32,822 nucleotides of DNA, from positions 1 to 32,822 of the forward strand of contig CAINVV010000285.1 of assembly GCA_903854235.1 (NCBI GenBank), read 5' to 3'. The DNA comes from an uncultured Bacteroidia bacterium (lineage in GTDB: Bacteria > Bacteroidota > Bacteroidia > Bacteroidales > Prolixibacteraceae). Shown here piece by piece: positions 9,401-16,734 of this stretch. Positions within the stretch are counted from its first letter, which is position 1. The number at the start of each line of letters is the position of its first letter. Position numbers and translations under genes: made by a program. Below the pieces are notes generated by a model. It did not search any database. It was not told where the DNA came from and saw nothing but the letters and a program-made list of their open reading frames with translations.

Positions 9401-9851
9401 TGGCATGGATCAATCACAGATTGCCACCTTCGAAAGAGAAGGTTATTTCGATGTCACCATCGAGGAAGAGGCCATCAGGTTGGTATTGGAAGATGTAGAG
9501 ATACTGACGGAGGATATTCCGGGCTGGCAGGTGGCCAGTGAAGGCAACCTGACGGTAGCCCTGGATATTCACGTTACCCCGGAACTGAAACTCGAGGGCT
9601 TGGCCCGTGAACTGATCAACAGGATTCAGAACCTGAGAAAAGAGAGCGGTTTTGAGGTGACCGACAAAATAGAGCTGACCATTGGTCTTCATCCCGAGCT
9701 AACGGAAGCGCTCGATAAATTCGGAGAATACATCTGTTCACAAACCCTTGCACTGGAACTTAATCTGGTTGAGCTGGCTGGAGTCGCGCCGAATCAACTT
9801 GTTGAAATAGAATCCGGATTAGAAACTGTACTGTCTGTGAGGAAGATATGA
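6417..9851 (+). CDS. ileS: Isoleucyl-tRNA synthetase
   Basis: Class I motifs GPPSANGQPGIHH (HIGH-type) and NKMSKRLGNAVDP (KMSKS-type), WDTHGLPVE, RSRYWGTPLPIW. Start at the internal Met (MSKKFREYKEFNLSQVNKDIL). Confidence 0.96.
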   Translation: MSKKFREYKEFNLSQVNKDILKFWEEDDTFHKSISTRAEGKPYIFYEGPPSANGQPGIHHVVSRAIKDIFCRYKTQQGFLVKRKAGWDTHGLPVELSVEKSLGITKEDIGKHISVADYNAACRREVMKYTDLWEDLTHKMGYWVNMDDAYITYDNRYIETLWWLLKSFYHKNLLYKGYSIQPYSPAAGTGLSSHELNQPGCYKDVKDTTCIAQFKVIRDMKSEPLFDQVETDLYILAWTTTPWTLPSNTALAVGAAIKYVKVRTYNPYTGEPITVILAKNLFRHYFPEKNEALTLDGFSGEGKNIPYQLLGEFAGSQLVGVNYEQLFPWVTPVGEAFRVIPGDFVTTEDGTGIVHIAPTFGADDDRVAKQTGIAPLLLIDSEGKRQPMVDRQGRFFRLEDLDPDFVRNNVNADNYSVFAGRFVKNSYDDKLTENDATLDIDLSVQLKKEGKAFRVEKYEHSYPHCWRTDKPVLYYPLDSWFIKSTAVRDQMIDLNKTINWKPQSTGTGRFGNWLENLVDWNLSRSRYWGTPLPIWRTEDGSEELCIGSVEELIGEINKSLAAGFMATNPYEDFVVGDNSKENYEKIDLHRPFVDDIILVSPNGVKMVRELDLIDVWFDSGAMPFAQVHYPFEHKEEFDTLFPADFIAEGVDQTRGWFFTLHAIATMAKGSVAFKNIISNGLVLDAAGNKMSKRLGNAVDPFSTIEKYGSDPVRWYMITNSQPWDNLKFDLGGVDEVRRKFFGTLYNTYSFFSLYANVDGFTYREADIPNDQRPELDRWVLSLLNTLVKEVTEAYETYEPTKAGRAISEFVSENLSNWYVRLSRKRFWGGEYDADKISAYQTLYTALETVAKLAAPIAPFFSDQLFRDLNKVSRREQDISVHLTLFPSADATLVDQPLEERMEMAQKASSMILGLRRKEKLKVRQPLARIIVPVLNDRFRQQFEAIESIVLTEVNVKSVEYLTDSSGVIKKKIKPNFKTLGPKYSKLMKQIAILVNGMDQSQIATFEREGYFDVTIEEEAIRLVLEDVEILTEDIPGWQVASEGNLTVALDIHVTPELKLEGLARELINRIQNLRKESGFEVTDKIELTIGLHPELTEALDKFGEYICSQTLALELNLVELAGVAPNQLVEIESGLETVLSVRKI

Positions 9852-9938
9852 ATGATTAACCGAAGCTGTTCATAAATTTTTGGAACAGCTTGTCAAAACA
9901 GACCCGATTTAAATTATATTTACAAAAAGCTCAACATT

Positions 9939-10316
9939 ATGGCAGAGAAAACAAGATATTCAGACGAGGAGCTCCAGGAGTTCAAGGCCTTGATTCTGGG
10001 AAAACTGGAAAAAGCACGTCAGGATTACGAATTATACAAGAATGCAATCACGCAGGGTGATGGAAATGATACCCAGGATACTTCCCCTACTTTCAAAGTT
10101 CTGGAGGAGGGTGCAGCAACGCTTTCAAAAGAAGAAGCAGGTAAACTGGCTCAGCGTCAGCAAAAATTCATCCAGCACCTGGATGCAGCCCTGATCAGGA
10201 TTGAGAACAAGACCTATGGTGTCTGCCGTGAAACCGGCGCCCTTATTTCCAAAGAGAGGCTACGCGCAGTGCCTCACGCTACCTTGTCTATTGACGCAAA
10301 AAATTCTCAACGCTAA
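9939..10316 (+). CDS. TraR/DksA-type zinc-finger-like regulator
   Basis: Coiled-coil N-terminus and DksA-like C-terminus IENKTYGVCRETGALISKERLRAVPHATLSIDAK; located between ileS and lspA. Confidence 0.85.
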   Translation: MAEKTRYSDEELQEFKALILGKLEKARQDYELYKNAITQGDGNDTQDTSPTFKVLEEGAATLSKEEAGKLAQRQQKFIQHLDAALIRIENKTYGVCRETGALISKERLRAVPHATLSIDAKNSQR

Positions 10317-10397
10317 TTTCTTTTTTGAGGGCAAGTGAATCAACCGGTCTAAACACGGATGACCGGAAGAGTTTCGTCTGCACTTTTTAAATTGCCC

Positions 10398-11108
10398 ATG
10401 AGCAATAAAACAAAATCCTTACTTCTCATCCTGTTGGTATTGCTGGTTGACCAGATACTGAAAATTTGGATCAAGACTCACCTGCTTCCTGGCGGTGAAA
10501 TCGTTGTCTTTAAAAATTGGTTCATCCTTCATTTCATTGAAAACAATGGAATGGCTTTCGGCATTGAATTCGGCAACAGCATTGGCAAATATTTCCTGAG
10601 CCTCTTCCGCCTGGCAGCCATCGGCGTTTTGGGATGGTACCTCGCCAAACTATGGAAGAAAGAGGTCCCATTCGGATTGATTGCCTGCTTTTCACTGATC
10701 CTCGCCGGCGCCATTGGCAACATGCTTGACGGGGCTTTTTATGGATTGATCTTCAACCAAAAACCCGGAGAACTGGCGCTCCTTTTTCCGACAGATGGAG
10801 GATATGCCCCTTTCTTACAAGGCAGGGTGGTGGATATGTTTTATTTCCCGCTCATTGAGGCTCACTATCCATCCTGGTTTCCGTTGTGGGGCGGACAGGA
10901 ATTCGTTTTCTTTCGCGATATTTTCAATGTTGCTGATGCGGCTGTTTCCTGCGGGGTCTTCGCCATTTTTATCTTTTACCGGCACTATTTCAGCGAAGAT
11001 AAAAAGGAATCTGTGGAAACGGATCCTTCTGCTGTAAAGAATTCATTGACAGAAGAAGCAGAACAAACCAATCCCATTAACGATCATCCATCTGAACCAA
11101 ATAATTGA
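10398..11108 (+). CDS. lspA: Lipoprotein signal peptidase (copy 1)
   Basis: MSNKTKSLLLILLVLLVDQILKIWIKTH; ENNGMAFG; catalytic Asp contexts GNMLDGAFYG and FNVADAAVS. ATG at 10398 aligns with the start of copy 2. Confidence 0.93.
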   Translation: MSNKTKSLLLILLVLLVDQILKIWIKTHLLPGGEIVVFKNWFILHFIENNGMAFGIEFGNSIGKYFLSLFRLAAIGVLGWYLAKLWKKEVPFGLIACFSLILAGAIGNMLDGAFYGLIFNQKPGELALLFPTDGGYAPFLQGRVVDMFYFPLIEAHYPSWFPLWGGQEFVFFRDIFNVADAAVSCGVFAIFIFYRHYFSEDKKESVETDPSAVKNSLTEEAEQTNPINDHPSEPNN

Positions 11109-11147
11109 ATTCCTCATCCACCTTCCAAAGCAATTTTTACCCGGATC

Positions 11148-11861
11148 ATGAGCAAAAAAACCAAGTCAATTCTTCTCGTCCTGCTGATTCTGCTGGTTGA
11201 CCAACTGGTAAAGATCTTCATCAAGACCCATTTTATGCTGGGTGAAGAGGTGGTCGTTGCAAAAAACTGGTTCATCATCCATTTCATTGAAAACAACGGG
11301 ATGGCTTTTGGTTTTGAATTTGGCAACAACGCCGGCAAATATTTTCTGACCATATTCCGGACGGCTGCCATCTTCGTGCTGGGTTGGTATCTCACCAAAT
11401 TGTGGAAAAAAGAGATCCCCTTTGGCCTCATAGCCTGTTTCTCCCTGATCCTGGCAGGTGCCGCTGGGAACCTGATCGACAGTGCCTTTTACGGATTGAT
11501 TTTCAACGAAAGCCACGGAGCTGTGGCCACTCTTTTCCCTGCCGGAGGAGGTTATGCCTCATTTTTATTGGGGAAAGTGGTCGACATGTTTTATTTTCCG
11601 CTGATCGAAGGGCACTTCCCCTCCTGGTTCCCAGTCTGGGGAAGCCAGGAATTCATCTTCTTCCGTCCCGTGTTCAACGTTGCGGATGCCTCGATCTCTG
11701 TAGGTATCATCGCCATTTTTATCTTCTACAGGCAGTATTTCGAGGAAAAGAAACCGGAAGTGGGGATGACGAATGAGGTGGTCGCGATGGATGTTGAAAC
11801 GAAGTTAAATGAAGGAGCGTTAGCAGTAAAGGAAGAACAGCAGACCGATGTTGTTAAATAA
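11148..11861 (+). CDS. lspA: Lipoprotein signal peptidase (copy 2, tandem paralogue)
   Basis: MSKKTKSILLVLLILLVDQLVKIFIKTH; ENNGMAFG; GNLIDSAFYG; FNVADASIS. Highly similar to the preceding ORF along most of its length. Confidence 0.93.
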   Translation: MSKKTKSILLVLLILLVDQLVKIFIKTHFMLGEEVVVAKNWFIIHFIENNGMAFGFEFGNNAGKYFLTIFRTAAIFVLGWYLTKLWKKEIPFGLIACFSLILAGAAGNLIDSAFYGLIFNESHGAVATLFPAGGGYASFLLGKVVDMFYFPLIEGHFPSWFPVWGSQEFIFFRPVFNVADASISVGIIAIFIFYRQYFEEKKPEVGMTNEVVAMDVETKLNEGALAVKEEQQTDVVK

Positions 11862-12032
11862 TCGTCCGCTTACTTTTTTAATGGCTACCGGCGATTCCAT
11901 TTTTTAATGCTATTCTTGACGGGGCCACAAAGATTAAAAGACCCCTTCTATAAATTTACCCCCTTTCCAGATCAATAATGAATTTCTTACGGCATTTGCA
12001 GAAAAGCACTATTTTTGATTAAAACATCGCGC

Positions 12033-13397
12033 ATGATGCAATCCGTCGATCCATTTACAGGTGAAATCATTCAAACCTACCGGGAATACACTTCAGAAGA
12101 GGTTAACCTCATCCTGCAGAAAGTAGATGCCGCTTACCGGCAGTGGCGCTTGACGACTTTTGCACATCGGGCGCTGTGTATGAGGAAACTTCAATCCAAT
12201 CTGACGGCCAACAGGGAATCACTTGCACTCCTGATGGTGTCTGAAATGGGGAAAGCCAAACGGGAAGCCCTGGGTGAAATTGACAAATGTGCCCTGGTAT
12301 GTGGCTATTATGCAGATAATTGTGCATCCTACCTGCAACCCGAAATAGTCAGAACGGAAGCCACTGAATCCTATGTTTCCTTTCAGCCCATCGGGACCAT
12401 CCTTGCCATCATGCCCTGGAATTTCCCTTTCTGGCAGGTCTTCCGGTTTCTGGCTCCCGCCTTGATGGCCGGCAATACAGGTGTATTGAAACATGCCTCC
12501 AATGTCTCCGGATGTGCACTGGCCATTGAACAACTCGTCAGGGTGTCTGACTTTCCTGAAAATGTCTTCAGAACATTGTTGGTGGGTTCTTCGGCGGTGA
12601 AAGGCATCATTGAACATCCTGCTGTAAAAGCGGTTACCTTAACGGGGAGTACACCTGCCGGGAAAGCTGTTGCCGCCGCAGCCGGAGCCGCCCTGAAAAA
12701 AACGGTCCTCGAACTGGGAGGAAGCGATCCCTATTTGATACTGGCGGATGCGGATATGAAGGAAGCTGCCCGACTATGCGTGACCAGCCGCCTGCTCAAC
12801 GCCGGACAAAGTTGCATCGGAGCCAAGCGGTTTATCGTGGCTGATACCATCTACGACACTTTTAAATCCGAGTTTGTGCGGTTGATGTCGGAAGCCGTCG
12901 TTGGAAATCCATTGGATCCTGCCACGACGTTTGGTCCGCTGGCGCGGAAAGATCTCCGGGATGAACTTCACCAGCAGGTTGAAACCAGTAGGAAAATGGG
13001 AGCAAATGTCTTGTTGGGAGGATACATCCCGGAAGGGAAGGCAGCCCTCTATCCGCCAACGGTTTTGGAAGATGTTGTTCCGGGGATGCCTGCCTGCGAC
13101 GAAGAGCTGTTTGGCCCTGTGGCAGTATTGTATCGTTTCAAAACGGAGGAGGAAGCCATTCGGATCGCCAATGATTCGGTATTCGGATTGGGTGCGGGCA
13201 TCTTTACATCAAATCCTGAAAAGGGGAAAATATTGGCAGAGAAGGGACTGGAAGCAGGCTGCGTTTTTATCAACGATTTTGTAAAATCTGATCCAAGACT
13301 GCCATTCGGCGGGATCAAGGGAAGTGGCTATGGGCGCGAGTTATCCAGTTTCGGCGTCAGGGAGTTTGTCAATATCAAGACGGTTGTGGTAAAATAG
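12033..13397 (+). CDS. Aldehyde dehydrogenase, succinate-semialdehyde dehydrogenase-like
   Basis: ALDH motifs MPWNFPFWQ, TGSTPAGKAV, LELGGSDPYLI, NAGQSCIGAKRFIV, EELFGPVAVLYRF. Start at 12033 (MMQSVDPFTGE) or 12036. Confidence 0.92.
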   Translation: MMQSVDPFTGEIIQTYREYTSEEVNLILQKVDAAYRQWRLTTFAHRALCMRKLQSNLTANRESLALLMVSEMGKAKREALGEIDKCALVCGYYADNCASYLQPEIVRTEATESYVSFQPIGTILAIMPWNFPFWQVFRFLAPALMAGNTGVLKHASNVSGCALAIEQLVRVSDFPENVFRTLLVGSSAVKGIIEHPAVKAVTLTGSTPAGKAVAAAAGAALKKTVLELGGSDPYLILADADMKEAARLCVTSRLLNAGQSCIGAKRFIVADTIYDTFKSEFVRLMSEAVVGNPLDPATTFGPLARKDLRDELHQQVETSRKMGANVLLGGYIPEGKAALYPPTVLEDVVPGMPACDEELFGPVAVLYRFKTEEEAIRIANDSVFGLGAGIFTSNPEKGKILAEKGLEAGCVFINDFVKSDPRLPFGGIKGSGYGRELSSFGVREFVNIKTVVVK

Positions 13398-13399
13398 CA

Positions 13400-13742
13400 A
13401 GCCGATTTTGGATTTTGGATTTTGGTTTGTGCTCTACCTGACATTGGTTCATGAAGACCCGGGACATTGGGTGCAAGTTCGCTACCTGTGAAACGCTCCG
13501 CGCTCAGTTCTCTTCTCTCAATTTTTGTGCTTTTCCGTCCGATACAATCCGATTCTCCATTTTCAATAGGCTACCGCGTACGGTGCTCTGTTGGACCTGA
13601 CTTTGCTACCATAATTTCGCCGCTCTGCGGCTGGCATTTCTGCTATGCAATCATAGTGGTTAAAAATTTAAGAGAGACGTTGCATGAAACGTCTCTACCG
13701 GTGACACTCTCAACTCTTCAATCTTAGTTCTTCACTTTTTCA
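13400..13742 (+). repeat. Mosaic intergenic repeat island
   Basis: Contains ctctcaatttttgtgcttttccgtccgatacaatccgattctccattttcaat (copies at 1-55 and 32381-32435), atttcgccgctctgcggctggcatttctgct (copy at 98-128), and gagacgttgcatgaaacgtctctaccg. Confidence 0.7.
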
Positions 13743-16535
13743 TCAGAACTTAACAATCTTCCTCGACTCCGACTTTCCCTTTTTGTTGATCACCTGGATC
13801 AGGTAGTTTCCGCGTTGCAGGTCGCCGAGATAAAGTTCCTGTCCGGAAGTTTCTGTTCCCGGCAGGTTCACCTCTTTCAGGATGGAACCCGTCATCGAAT
13901 AAACAATGATCCGCGAAAGCGGTAAGGCAGAAGAAATTTTCAGGGTTTCACTAACCGGATTGGGCCAAAGCACAAAGCCGGTCTCCGGTGCCGGAAGGAC
14001 ATTCACCTCCGTGGTGATGTTTGCCCTGGAGAAATTCACGGACGAATAGAGTCTGAATTCTCCGGGTGCCAGCACCAAACTTTGTGCAACATTGGAGACA
14101 TCCATAGTAGTCCCCCCGAAATATTCGTACCAGGTGCCCGTCTTTTGAAATTGAACGCTCATGGTGGCAGAGGCCAAACCAAAATTGCCGACCACCAACA
14201 CATTTTCACCATTTAGGTTCAGCTTGAGCCACTTCTGATCTGTCACCAAAGAGGTGGTGAAATCGCTGGTCCTAAAAATGGGATAGGTTTTCTTCAAATA
14301 AAAGAGTTTGGCCATCACACGGAACAAGTAGGTCCGGGCAGGTTTGTCGACATAATCCCAGTGGACCGGCTTCTCAGCCAGATGGCCCGCATATTCAATG
14401 GAATAATCGTATCCGAGCTCTTCGAATTGCCAGATCATCTTGGGTCCGGGAATCGGCATAAACAGGGCGGCCGTAAGGGCAACGCGCTTGTAGGCGGTCG
14501 TACTGTCACGGGTGGTGTAGCTTCCGAGAGAGTTCCCTCCCGTGATGCACTGGTAAGGAATCCGCTCCGTATCGTGGCTCTCCATGTAATTCACTGCGGA
14601 TGGAACGCTCCAGTTTCTGGCATGGTAGGAGGCCCAGCTCAAATCCGATTTACCGCTGTCGTTGAAGCCCATGGCAGCCTGGGCACTGTTTCCGCTAGCA
14701 TCGGCCCACAAAAGAATCTTGTTCCCTGATTCGACCAACTCCTTCTCTTCATTGTTGTCGGCAAGGTGCTCAAAGATAACGAGTGCTCCGGGTTTCCGTT
14801 TCTGTACCTGGGCGGCCATCCGCTCCAGGTTATAAATTCGCTGGGCATCGTATTTGCTCCCCCACGGATCAGAGCTGTCCTTGATGTTGTTGGAGAATCC
14901 TTTCGTAAAGTCGTAACGGAAGCCATCTACTTTGTACTGGCTCATCCAGTAGGAGGCAATGCTGTCGACCAACTCCCGGGTATAGGGGCTGTCGTGGTTA
15001 AAATCATATCCCCATTGGGCGGATGGATTGGTAAAATTGCTTTTTACGTTGTACCAAGGATTCTGGGAGGTTGGGTTCGTACCGTCAAAATAGAGTTGTA
15101 CAAACGGGCTCTGTCCGTAGGAATGGTTCAAGACCATATCCATGACCACCGCTATGCCTCTTTGGTGACATTGATCAACCAATTTTTTAAACTCATCGGA
15201 AGGTCCATAATACTTGTCTGTGGCGAAGTAAAAGGAGGGATTGTATCCCCAGCTGCTATTTCCTTCAAATTCGTTAACGGGCATCAACTCCAGTACGTTT
15301 ACTTTCAAATCCTTGAGGTAGTCGAGGTGAGTGGTAACGCTGGCAAAGGTGTGTTTGGAGTCAAAATCACGGACGAGTGCTTCGTAAATGACGCAGGTAT
15401 CCGAGGCTGGAGGAATAAAGTTGGCAATCTGCCAGCTGTATTTAGGCTTGTTGGTCTGCAGCACAGAGACATTCCCATCGGTCTTTCCTGCAGGATAGGC
15501 AATCAGATTGGGATAGGTGGCAGCCGTGATGTACTGGTCGTTGGAGGGATCCAGAATCTTGTCGGTATAGGGGTCTGCAATTTTAAGTGAGCCATCCACC
15601 AAGTATTGAAAGGCATACTCTTTCCCCGGAGTCAGGTTGGGAATTGTCAACCAATAGTAGTCTCCATCCTTTTTCATCCTGGAACTGGCAGAAGGTCGCC
15701 AGTCGTTGAAATCGCCGATAACAAAGACCGACTGCTTGTAGGGAGCCCAAAGCACCAGGGTCGCAGATTGTGTATCCGGATAGTTGATCCCCTTGAGCGC
15801 GGTGGCAGGTTTTGTCTCTGTTACCTGACTGCCGATTACATAAACAAAAACTGAATCTGCAAGCGTTTTGGAGGTGGTGATTGCTCTGGCTTTGATCCAA
15901 TACTCACCAGCCGGCAGATTGAAATTATAGGAAATGGTTGTGCCCGATAGGAAGATGACTTTGGTATTGTTGAGATACAATTCCAAATTGGCTGTTGCAG
16001 AGACGGATGCTGAAAAAGGGATATTGGCATATTGCTGGTAAATCTGGTTTTTGGCTGGTTGCTGAATGACCAGATTGAATCCCGATGCAAAAACATCCAA
16101 CAAAATATCTTTCGATCCGGTATCCTTACCCTCAAGATAAACCCCGCCGACCATGGCTCCGCTTCTGAAAACGACTGCAATCTTCTGGATCACCTCACCG
16201 GCAGGTACTCCGAAATATTGCCGTACATCGGGTGTAAGGGTCAGTTGATAGGTATTGGCTGCCGTACGAGTCATTTTTGCCTTATCGACGTTGATACCCC
16301 AGGCAGCAACGACATATCTCCAGTCGGTGTTCGAGCTACTTTTGTCTGTAATGACCCCTATGTGCGCATACACATCTCCGGCATAATCTTTCAATCCGGC
16401 AGTGCCCTTGGTTGCATCGTAGGTGAGGACGACCGATTGATTGTCGGTTGGAATGGCCGGAACAGAAGTGACAATCTGGGCCATGCTGCCATAACTGATA
16501 CACAATAGCAAAATAAATATGCGGAGGATTCTCAT
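13743..16535 (-). CDS. Secreted GH13 alpha-amylase-family protein with CBM48-like domain and T9SS C-terminal sorting domain
   Basis: Signal peptide MRILRIFILLLCISYGSMAQ; CBM48-like SATLVLWAPYKQSVFVIGDFNDWRPS; GH13 motifs VVMDMVLNHSYG, VDGFRYDFTKGF, VIFEHLADN, ESHDTERI; Por/T9SS tail FVLWPNPVSETLKISS...GNYLIQVINKKGKSESRKIVKF. Start at 16535 rather than ORF start 16634. Confidence 0.93.
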   Translation of the reverse strand: MRILRIFILLLCISYGSMAQIVTSVPAIPTDNQSVVLTYDATKGTAGLKDYAGDVYAHIGVITDKSSSNTDWRYVVAAWGINVDKAKMTRTAANTYQLTLTPDVRQYFGVPAGEVIQKIAVVFRSGAMVGGVYLEGKDTGSKDILLDVFASGFNLVIQQPAKNQIYQQYANIPFSASVSATANLELYLNNTKVIFLSGTTISYNFNLPAGEYWIKARAITTSKTLADSVFVYVIGSQVTETKPATALKGINYPDTQSATLVLWAPYKQSVFVIGDFNDWRPSASSRMKKDGDYYWLTIPNLTPGKEYAFQYLVDGSLKIADPYTDKILDPSNDQYITAATYPNLIAYPAGKTDGNVSVLQTNKPKYSWQIANFIPPASDTCVIYEALVRDFDSKHTFASVTTHLDYLKDLKVNVLELMPVNEFEGNSSWGYNPSFYFATDKYYGPSDEFKKLVDQCHQRGIAVVMDMVLNHSYGQSPFVQLYFDGTNPTSQNPWYNVKSNFTNPSAQWGYDFNHDSPYTRELVDSIASYWMSQYKVDGFRYDFTKGFSNNIKDSSDPWGSKYDAQRIYNLERMAAQVQKRKPGALVIFEHLADNNEEKELVESGNKILLWADASGNSAQAAMGFNDSGKSDLSWASYHARNWSVPSAVNYMESHDTERIPYQCITGGNSLGSYTTRDSTTAYKRVALTAALFMPIPGPKMIWQFEELGYDYSIEYAGHLAEKPVHWDYVDKPARTYLFRVMAKLFYLKKTYPIFRTSDFTTSLVTDQKWLKLNLNGENVLVVGNFGLASATMSVQFQKTGTWYEYFGGTTMDVSNVAQSLVLAPGEFRLYSSVNFSRANITTEVNVLPAPETGFVLWPNPVSETLKISSALPLSRIIVYSMTGSILKEVNLPGTETSGQELYLGDLQRGNYLIQVINKKGKSESRKIVKF

Positions 16536-16641
16536 GGGAGAGATTTTTAACTTAAAAGGAAAAGATCGTTGAATATAGCTAAAACCGGTCGTGAAACCAA
16601 GCAAACACACAGTGGAATTGGTAAGACCTGGCACATGAATT

Positions 16642-16675
16642 CAAAGGTAATATTTTTGATGCAGAAGAAATCAAA
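16642..16675 (-). promoter_or_regulatory. Candidate promoter for the GH13 amylase gene
   Basis: On the minus strand TTTG (16675-16672), 22-nt spacer, TACCTTTG (16649-16642), a perfect TAnnTTTG -7 element; about 107 nt upstream of the proposed start codon. Confidence 0.55.
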
Positions 16676-16681
16676 GAAAAC

Positions 16682-16718
16682 AAAAAGGAGGGCACCTAAA
16701 ACAGTTGCCCCCCTTTTT
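16682..16718 (-). terminator. Rho-independent-type terminator after the SusE/F-like gene
   Basis: AAAAAGGAGGGCA (16682-16694), 11-nt loop, TGCCCCCCTTTTT (16706-16718), 12/13 complementary; the minus strand reads hairpin then CCTTTTTGTTTTC. Confidence 0.75.
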
Positions 16719-16734
16719 AACTATGAAAAAAAAC

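Noticed and set aside
10398-11861. About 60-aa insertion between the catalytic Asp residues of both LspA proteins compared with E. coli LspA
   Set aside because: As far as I recall, this longer form (GGYAPFL.GRVVDM.YFPL...) is normal in Bacteroidota LspA, so it is not a novelty; only the duplication was kept.
14766-15590. 274-aa plus-strand ORF opposite the GH13 gene
   Set aside because: Antisense shadow of the amylase coding sequence. The same reasoning applies to 4099-4842, 7341-7925, 19701-20444, 28391-28999, 29069-29911 and 30613-31467.
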